Assembly: GCA_035293045.1 (NCBI GenBank)
Contig: DATDOY010000206.1
Span: 1 to 11,256, forward strand
DNA length: 11,256 nucleotides
Direction: 5' to 3'
Source of the DNA: DATDOY01 sp035293045
GTDB taxonomy: Bacteria; Actinomycetota; Acidimicrobiia; IMCC26256; JACPCJ01
Shown here: positions 8,002 to 11,256 of the stretch, in pieces
How positions within the stretch are numbered: the stretch's first letter is position 1
Layout of the letters: each line of letters starts with the position of its first letter
The notes under the pieces: model-generated
What the model saw: the letters and a program-made list of their open reading frames with translations, nothing else
Database searches by the model: none
What the model was told of the DNA's origin: nothing
Program-made: the position numbers and the translations under genes

Positions 8002-8634
8002 CTACGCGGACGCGGCCGCTGCGGCGAGTTCTTTGATCTCGCGGGTGTAGATGACCTCGTCGATGATGCCGTATTCCTTGGCCTCTTCGGCGCTCATGAT
8101 GTAGTCGCGGTCGGTGTCGCGGGTGACCTTCTCGACGTCCTGACCCGACTTCTCGGCCAGGATCTCGTTGAGGAGCTTGCGCATCCGGCTGATCTCTTTG
8201 GCCTGGATCTCGATGTCGGCGGCCTGGCCGGACGCGCCACCGTGCGGCTGGTGGATGAGGACACGGGCGTGTGGCAGCGCAAAGCGCTTGCCCTTGGTGC
8301 CGGCGGCGAGCAACACGGCGGCGGCCGAGGCGGCTTGACCCATGCAGATCGTGGTGACGTCGGGCTTGATGTACGACATCGTGTCGTAGATGGCGAAGAG
8401 GCCGGTGATCTCGCCGCCGGGCGAGTTGATGTAGAGGGCGATGTCCTTGTCGGGGTCGTCGCTCTCGAGATGGAGCAGCTGCGCCATGGTCAGGTTGGCG
8501 ACCGCGTCGTCGATCGGCGTGCCGAGGAAGATGATGCGTTCCTTGAGGAGCCGCGAGTAGATGTCGAAGGCGCGTTCGCCACGGTTCGTCTGCTCGATGA
8601 CCGTGGGGACCAGGTAGTTGTAGATCTCGCTCAC
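8002..8634 (-). CDS. clpP: ATP-dependent Clp protease proteolytic subunit
   Basis: 210 residues from GTG 8634. This is the serine peptidase that assembles into the barrel-shaped tetradecamer partnered by ClpX. The catalytic triad is visible: S103 in GQAASAAA, H128 in LIHQPHGG and D177 in TDRDYIMS, with the same S-H and S-D spacings (25 and 74) as E. coli S97, H122 and D171. GEITGLFAIYDTM and the IEIQAKEI handle helix are also typical. The start is GTG within a GTGA overlap with the tig stop, with GAGGAG at 8648-8643 (8-base spacing), so translation is coupled but can also initiate itself. The frame is open far upstream, but that is antisense-style extension over tig. Only this one clpP is present; whether a second lies elsewhere cannot be seen. 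Confidence 0.96.
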   Translation of the reverse strand: MSEIYNYLVPTVIEQTNRGERAFDIYSRLLKERIIFLGTPIDDAVANLTMAQLLHLESDDPDKDIALYINSPGGEITGLFAIYDTMSYIKPDVTTICMGQAASAAAVLLAAGTKGKRFALPHARVLIHQPHGGASGQAADIEIQAKEISRMRKLLNEILAEKSGQDVEKVTRDTDRDYIMSAEEAKEYGIIDEVIYTREIKELAAAAASA

Positions 8635-10067
8635 GCTTCCGACTCCTCTTCGGTGTCCTCTGGGTCCGTACCCGCCGGCCCGGCGTGTTCGTGCCCGTGG
8701 TCGAGGGGGTGTTCCTGTCCTGGCTCCTCCGTCGCGGGTGCGGGAAGGGTCATATCGATCTCGTTGCCCGCTCCGTCGACCACAACCGAGTGATCGACGG
8801 CGAACTGCAGGGCTTTTCCGCGGGCTACCTCCGAGCGTACCGCCTCGAGACCACCGCCATGACCAAGTTCGGCCCGGACCTCGTCGGCGGTCCGGCCGAC
8901 CCGGTCGGCCCATCGGCCGAGCTCTTCTTCGAACTCCTCCTCGGTGACCTCGATCGCCTCCTGGTCGACGAGGGCCCGCAAGGCGAGGTCGGCCTTGACC
9001 GCCTTGGTGGCGCCGTCGCGGACCCGGTCGATGAACTCCTCGGGCGCCAGACCCGACGCGGCGACGTACTGCTCGAGCGACGCGCCGCGCGACTCGAGCC
9101 GGTGCACGAGATCGTGCAGGCGCTTTTGCATCTCGTCTTTGACGAGCGGGTCGGGCGCCTCGATGAGGACGAGGTCGGCCAGGCTCTCGAGGATGCGGTC
9201 GCGCGCCGCGAGCTGGAGCTGGAACGTGCGCACGGTGTCCATGCGATGGCGCACGTCGTCGCGCAGTTCGTCGACGGTCTCGAACTCGCTCGCCTCCTGC
9301 ACCCACTCGTCGGTGAGCTCCGGGAGGACTTTGCGCTTGGCGTCCTTCACGAGGACCCGGAACGAAACGTCCTGGCCGGAGCGCTCGCCGAAGTTCTCGG
9401 GAAGGGTCTCGGTGAACTCGAGGATGTCGCCGGGCTTGGCCCCGCGAAGCTCGTCGTCGAGACGAGCCAGCAGGGAGCCCGAGCCGACCTCGTAGAGAAA
9501 GTCGCTGGCGGAGAGGCCCTCGACGAGTTCGTCGCCCACCGATCCCTTGAGGTCGATCTGTGCGTAGTCGCCGTCGGTCAAGGGCGCGGATGAATCCTCG
9601 AGGTCGGCGAACTGTTCGCGCAGACGGTCGATCTGCGCGTCGATCTGGGCTTCGAACTCTGAGTCGTCGATGCCGGCGTCGTCGATGACGACCCGCATCC
9701 CCTGGTAACCCTGGATCTCGACCTTCGGCCGGACCTCGACGACCGCATTGAAGGTGACGTCGCCGCCTTCCTCGCCGCTCGTGATCTCGATTTCGGGGGC
9801 GGCAATTGCGTCGACGCCCTCGGCGAGGACGGCTTCGGCGTAGAACTCGGGGAGCGAATCACGCAGCGCTTGTTCACGCGCCACCTGGGTGCCGAGGCGC
9901 TGTTCGAGCAGCTTGCGCGGGGCCTTCCCCGGGCGGAACCCGGGCAGCTTCACCTCCTGGGCGAGCTTCGTGAAGGCGGCGTCGATGGCGGGCTCGAAAT
10001 CGGCCGCGGGAATTTCGACGTGCAGCTTGACCCGACTGTCCTCGAGGGACTCGACCGTTGTCTCCAT
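8631..10067 (-). CDS. tig: Trigger factor, ribosome-associated chaperone and prolyl isomerase
   Basis: 478 residues from ATG 10067 (METTVESLED). Trigger factor docks at the ribosomal exit tunnel through its N-terminal domain and holds emerging chains. The docking signature GFRPGKAP is at 43-50; an FKBP-like PPIase domain spans about 160-245 (DGDYAQIDLKG onward), and the rest (about 250-435) is the helical chaperone body. The tail (446-478) is disordered, acidic and His-rich (H453, H457, H459, H461). A 48-residue upstream extension is rejected: it has no family support and runs under tRNA-Pro on the other strand. No Shine-Dalgarno precedes the ATG; instead seven Cs and a -10-like hexamer do. 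The stop overlaps clpP by 4 bases. It is the first gene of the tig-clpP-clpX operon. Confidence 0.96.
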   Translation of the reverse strand: METTVESLEDSRVKLHVEIPAADFEPAIDAAFTKLAQEVKLPGFRPGKAPRKLLEQRLGTQVAREQALRDSLPEFYAEAVLAEGVDAIAAPEIEITSGEEGGDVTFNAVVEVRPKVEIQGYQGMRVVIDDAGIDDSEFEAQIDAQIDRLREQFADLEDSSAPLTDGDYAQIDLKGSVGDELVEGLSASDFLYEVGSGSLLARLDDELRGAKPGDILEFTETLPENFGERSGQDVSFRVLVKDAKRKVLPELTDEWVQEASEFETVDELRDDVRHRMDTVRTFQLQLAARDRILESLADLVLIEAPDPLVKDEMQKRLHDLVHRLESRGASLEQYVAASGLAPEEFIDRVRDGATKAVKADLALRALVDQEAIEVTEEEFEEELGRWADRVGRTADEVRAELGHGGGLEAVRSEVARGKALQFAVDHSVVVDGAGNEIDMTLPAPATEEPGQEHPLDHGHEHAGPAGTDPEDTEEESEA

Positions 10068-10077
10068 GGGGGGGCGC

Positions 10078-10107
10078 AGTTTATCGGCGGGCCTCAGGCA
10101 CGAAGAA
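10078..10107 (-). promoter_or_regulatory. Putative tig promoter, close to the start codon
   Basis: TAAACT (10083-10078, minus strand) fits TANNNT and lies 10 bases before the tig ATG, so the transcript would have only a few untranslated bases. The best -35 candidate, TTCTTC at 10107-10102 with 18-base spacing, is poor. The absence of a Shine-Dalgarno supports the idea; the sequence alone does not prove it. Confidence 0.35.
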
Positions 10108-10148
10108 CGTGACCCGTTTCCTGTACGCCGACCGTTACGATGCTGCGG
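10108..10148 (+). promoter_or_regulatory. Possible tRNA-Pro promoter
   Basis: TACGAT (10136-10141) is a 4/6 match to a -10 and would start a transcript about 36 bases before tRNA-Pro. A GTGACC further upstream is too far away (21-base spacer) for a good -35. The site lies in the 116 bases between divergent tig and tRNA-Pro, where a promoter is required. Confidence 0.25.
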
Positions 10149-10183
10149 GACCCGAGCGGCCCCACACAGCGGGCCACCTCGCC

Positions 10184-10257
10184 CGGGGAGTAGCGCAGCC
10201 AGGCAGCGCACCTGCTTTGGGAGCAGGAGGTCGGGGGTTCAAATCCCCCCTCCCCGA
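10184..10257 (+). tRNA. tRNA-Pro, anticodon TGG
   Basis: A complete cloverleaf: acceptor CGGGGAG pairs fully with CTCCCCG (10250-10256), discriminator A at 10257; D-stem GCGC/GCGC; anticodon stem CCTGC/GCAGG (10211-10215 and 10223-10227) around loop TTTGGGA with anticodon TGG at 10218-10220; T-arm GGGGG, TTCAAAT, CCCCC. CCA is not encoded and must be added after transcription. It reads Pro CCA and probably other CCN codons. Divergent from tig. Confidence 0.97.
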
Positions 10258-10458
10258 CGCCGGTCGCACCGGACCAGGGCACGAACGCATGCGCCGATGA
10301 CTCGGGCGCCCATGACAGGGACAGGACAGGGGGAGGAAACGACCGAAGGGACGTCAACCACGGTCTGGCGGAGGGCCCCGGCTCTCGTGGTCGGCGTCAC
10401 ACGAGTTCACAAGAGGCAACGCATCCACCAATACGAACAGCGTGGACCGTAGATTTAC
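10258..10458. other. Intergenic region between tRNA-Pro and tRNA-Gly, no gene seen
   Basis: 201 bases without a believable gene; open frames here are antisense readings of the flanking tRNAs. It holds a 6-bp hairpin, CTCGTG (10384-10389) with CACGAG (10400-10405), which could end the tRNA-Pro transcript although no T run follows, and a short purine-rich GACAGG-type repetition near 10313-10331. A promoter for tRNA-Gly may lie near 10405-10440, but only weak hexamers (TTCACA, TACGAA) are visible. Confidence 0.5.
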
Positions 10459-10539
10459 GCGGGTGTAGCTCAATGGTAGAGCCCCAGCCTTCCAAGCTGG
10501 TGGTGCGGGTTCGATCCCCGTCACCCGCTCCAATACGAA
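10428..10539 (+). repeat. 10-base direct repeat flanking tRNA-Gly
   Basis: CCAATACGAA occurs at 10428-10437 and again at 10530-10539; the second copy begins at the encoded CCA end of tRNA-Gly. In both places the sequence reads CCA followed by ATACGAA. This may be the scar of a lost tandem tRNA copy or of an insertion, or chance. Confidence 0.6.
10459..10532 (+). tRNA. tRNA-Gly, anticodon TCC
   Basis: Acceptor GCGGGTG (10459-10465) pairs with CACCCGC (10522-10528), discriminator T at 10529 and an encoded CCA at 10530-10532. D-stem GCTC/GAGC; anticodon stem CCAGC/GCTGG around CTTCCAA gives anticodon TCC, which reads Gly GGA and GGG. The T-arm GCGGG, TTCGATC, CCCGT has one G-T pair at its base. 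Unlike tRNA-Pro nearby, this gene encodes its CCA. Confidence 0.97.
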
Positions 10540-10589
10540 GGTGCGACCAGCGTGACTTCCCCACAACCTGGCACTTCCCCCTGGGATAC

Positions 10590-10602
10590 GTCCGATACGG
10601 AC
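10590..10602 (+). promoter_or_regulatory. Short dyad just ahead of the ribosome binding site
   Basis: GTCCG-ATA-CGGAC is a perfect 5-bp inverted repeat ending 3 bases before GGGAG, the Shine-Dalgarno of the following gene. It could be a small operator or an mRNA hairpin. If translation starts at GTG 10552 instead, it is simply coding sequence. Confidence 0.25.
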
Positions 10603-10614
10603 AATGGGAGCGAG

Positions 10615-11148
10615 ATGGCACGACGTTCCGCAGCCATTGGCCTCGGAGTGGTCATCGTGGGGTTGTTTCTCGGAGGGCTCTTCGGAGTCTTCATCGTCGG
10701 CGACGACGATGACGAGGCCGCGACGACCGACACGACCCTGGCGACCCCCACAACGACGTTCGAAGCCGTGACCACCACTGCGCCCGCCGTCCCCACCACG
10801 GGGTTGGGTGCGACAACGACGTTCGGCGCCACCGGAGGCCCGTCGACGACCCAGTCCCCCGCCACGACGGCGACGACCGCGAGCACCCCGACCACGGTGG
10901 CAACGACGACGACCACGAGAGCCGGCGCGACCACCACCACGGCCGTGGGCGCGGTCACCACCACGACGACGCTTGGGAGCGGCCTCACCGACACCGGGGT
11001 CGGTAGCGCCGGCGATACGACCGACGGCACCCCGGCGTCGGGAATCGAGAGCAACCCCCTCGTCATCGGCGCCCTGTTGATCCTCGCCTTCGCCGCGAGG
11101 CTGCGGGCCTACACTCGGCCCCGCTCCGCATCACTCGGGCGCCCGTAG
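10615..11148 (+). CDS. Thr-rich membrane protein with two transmembrane segments, unknown function
   Basis: 177 residues from ATG 10615, which has GGGAG 4 bases upstream; an in-frame GTG at 10552 would add 21 polar residues (198 in all) and cannot be excluded. Domains: a short basic N-terminus (MARR), membrane segment 8-28, acidic DDDDE (30-34), a low-complexity Thr/Ala/Gly linker (about 37-125, with many TT and TTT runs), then a short hydrophobic segment (148-161) and a basic tail (RLRAYTRPR onward). Both ends would be cytoplasmic, with the Thr-rich loop outside, perhaps spanning the wall or glycosylated. I recognise no family. LTDTG at 124-128 loosely resembles a sortase motif but lies about 20 residues from the hydrophobic segment. 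The UAG stop lies inside the tRNA relic that follows. Confidence 0.65.
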   Translation: MARRSAAIGLGVVIVGLFLGGLFGVFIVGDDDDEAATTDTTLATPTTTFEAVTTTAPAVPTTGLGATTTFGATGGPSTTQSPATTATTASTPTTVATTTTTRAGATTTTAVGAVTTTTTLGSGLTDTGVGSAGDTTDGTPASGIESNPLVIGALLILAFAARLRAYTRPRSASLGRP

Positions 11149-11180
11149 CTCAGCCTGGATAGAGCAACGGACCCGCCTCG
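11139..11180 (+). pseudogene. Truncated 5' half of a tRNA next to tRNA-Arg
   Basis: GCGCCCG-TA-GCTC...GAGC-A-ACGGA (11139-11171) is the acceptor 5' strand, a complete D-arm and the 5' strand of an anticodon stem. Instead of an anticodon loop and 3' half there are only nine bases (CCCGCCTCG) before the intact tRNA-Arg begins at 11181. It matches the first 32 or so positions of that tRNA closely, with one extra D-loop base. Most simply it is a deleted tandem copy of an Arg or related tRNA gene. Confidence 0.75.
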
Positions 11181-11256
11181 GCCCCCGTAGCTCAGCTGGA
11201 CAGAGCAAGTCACTTCTAATGACGAGGTCGCAGGTTCGAGTCCTGCCGGGGGCGCC
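11181..11256 (+). tRNA. tRNA-Arg, anticodon TCT
   Basis: Acceptor GCCCCCG (11181-11187) pairs with CGGGGGC (11247-11253), discriminator G at 11254; the last two bases CC probably begin an encoded CCA cut by the window edge. D-stem GCTC/GAGC; anticodon loop CTTCTAA gives TCT, which reads Arg AGA and AGG; T-arm GCAGG, TTCGAGT, CCTGC. The anticodon stem AGTCA/TGACG has an A-G mismatch at its outer pair (27-43), leaving four pairs. AGA and AGG are rare in high-GC genomes. Confidence 0.95.

Noticed and set aside
8635..9306. Upstream extension of the clpP frame across tig
   Set aside because: Arg-rich out-of-frame reading of trigger factor; true ClpP begins at the GTG overlapping the tig stop.
10068..10211. 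48-residue N-terminal extension of trigger factor
   Set aside because: No family similarity, it crosses tRNA-Pro on the other strand, and the normal trigger-factor N-terminus is at METTVES.
10094..10357. Minus-strand small protein with GGFEPPTSCSQSRCAAWLRY
   Set aside because: Antisense translation of tRNA-Pro, another common spurious call.
10354..10566. Minus-strand small protein with GIEPAPPAWKAGALPLSYTR
   Set aside because: This is the reverse translation of the tRNA-Gly gene, a well-known false protein in genome annotations.
10984..10998. LTDTG in the Thr-rich protein as a sortase sorting signal
   Set aside because: The motif lacks the conserved Pro and is about 20 residues from the hydrophobic segment, farther than in typical LPxTG signals, though followed by a membrane segment and basic tail.
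10521..11066. Val-rich minus-strand open frame that looks like a membrane protein
   Set aside because: Thr codons (ACC, ACG) read in reverse give Val and Arg; the apparent hydrophobicity is an artefact of the Thr-rich plus-strand gene.

Overview
The window is GC-rich, and almost all of it is core housekeeping sequence from a high-GC actinobacterium. Three things point there. The order tig-clpP-clpX then valS-folC is a known actinobacterial arrangement. The cell-wall hydrolase at the left edge carries GYW...GGV.AFGD repeats, and there is a Thr-rich two-membrane-segment protein; both remind me of Acidimicrobiia. That class assignment is an inference from memory of protein style, not a search result. 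I see no prophage, transposon, CRISPR array or defence system.

Layout. Bases 1-19 hold nothing I can name. Reading leftward on the minus strand, valS (5525-2859), folC (2862-1507, overlapping valS by 4 bases) and a secreted GH73-type glucosaminidase with C-terminal 48-residue repeats (1492-20) form a tight run and probably one transcription unit. Upstream of valS is a small minus-strand gene (6080-5577) encoding a membrane-anchored, Ala-rich helical protein built from 11-residue repeats. It is divergent from osmC on the plus strand (6167-6601), which encodes a peroxide-reducing peroxiredoxin-like enzyme. These two genes sit between clpX and valS, where many actinobacteria have nothing.

The protein quality-control operon tig-clpP-clpX (10067-6704, minus) follows: trigger factor folds nascent chains, and ClpX unfolds substrates and feeds them to the ClpP peptidase. 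clpP overlaps tig by 4 bases; clpX follows after 32 bases with a strong ribosome binding site. Only one clpP is present here, not the clpP1-clpP2 pair common in actinobacteria. Both valS and tig have a -10-like hexamer only 8-10 bases ahead of the start codon and no Shine-Dalgarno, so both may be translated from leaderless or nearly leaderless mRNAs.

The right end (10184-11256, plus) is a tRNA cluster: tRNA-Pro(TGG), tRNA-Gly(TCC) and tRNA-Arg(TCT). A gene for a Thr-rich bitopic membrane protein of unknown function lies between Gly and Arg. Directly before tRNA-Arg is a truncated 5' half of a second tRNA, and the membrane-protein gene takes its stop codon from inside that relic. No gene-free stretch exceeds 300 bases; the longest is the 201 bases between tRNA-Pro and tRNA-Gly.
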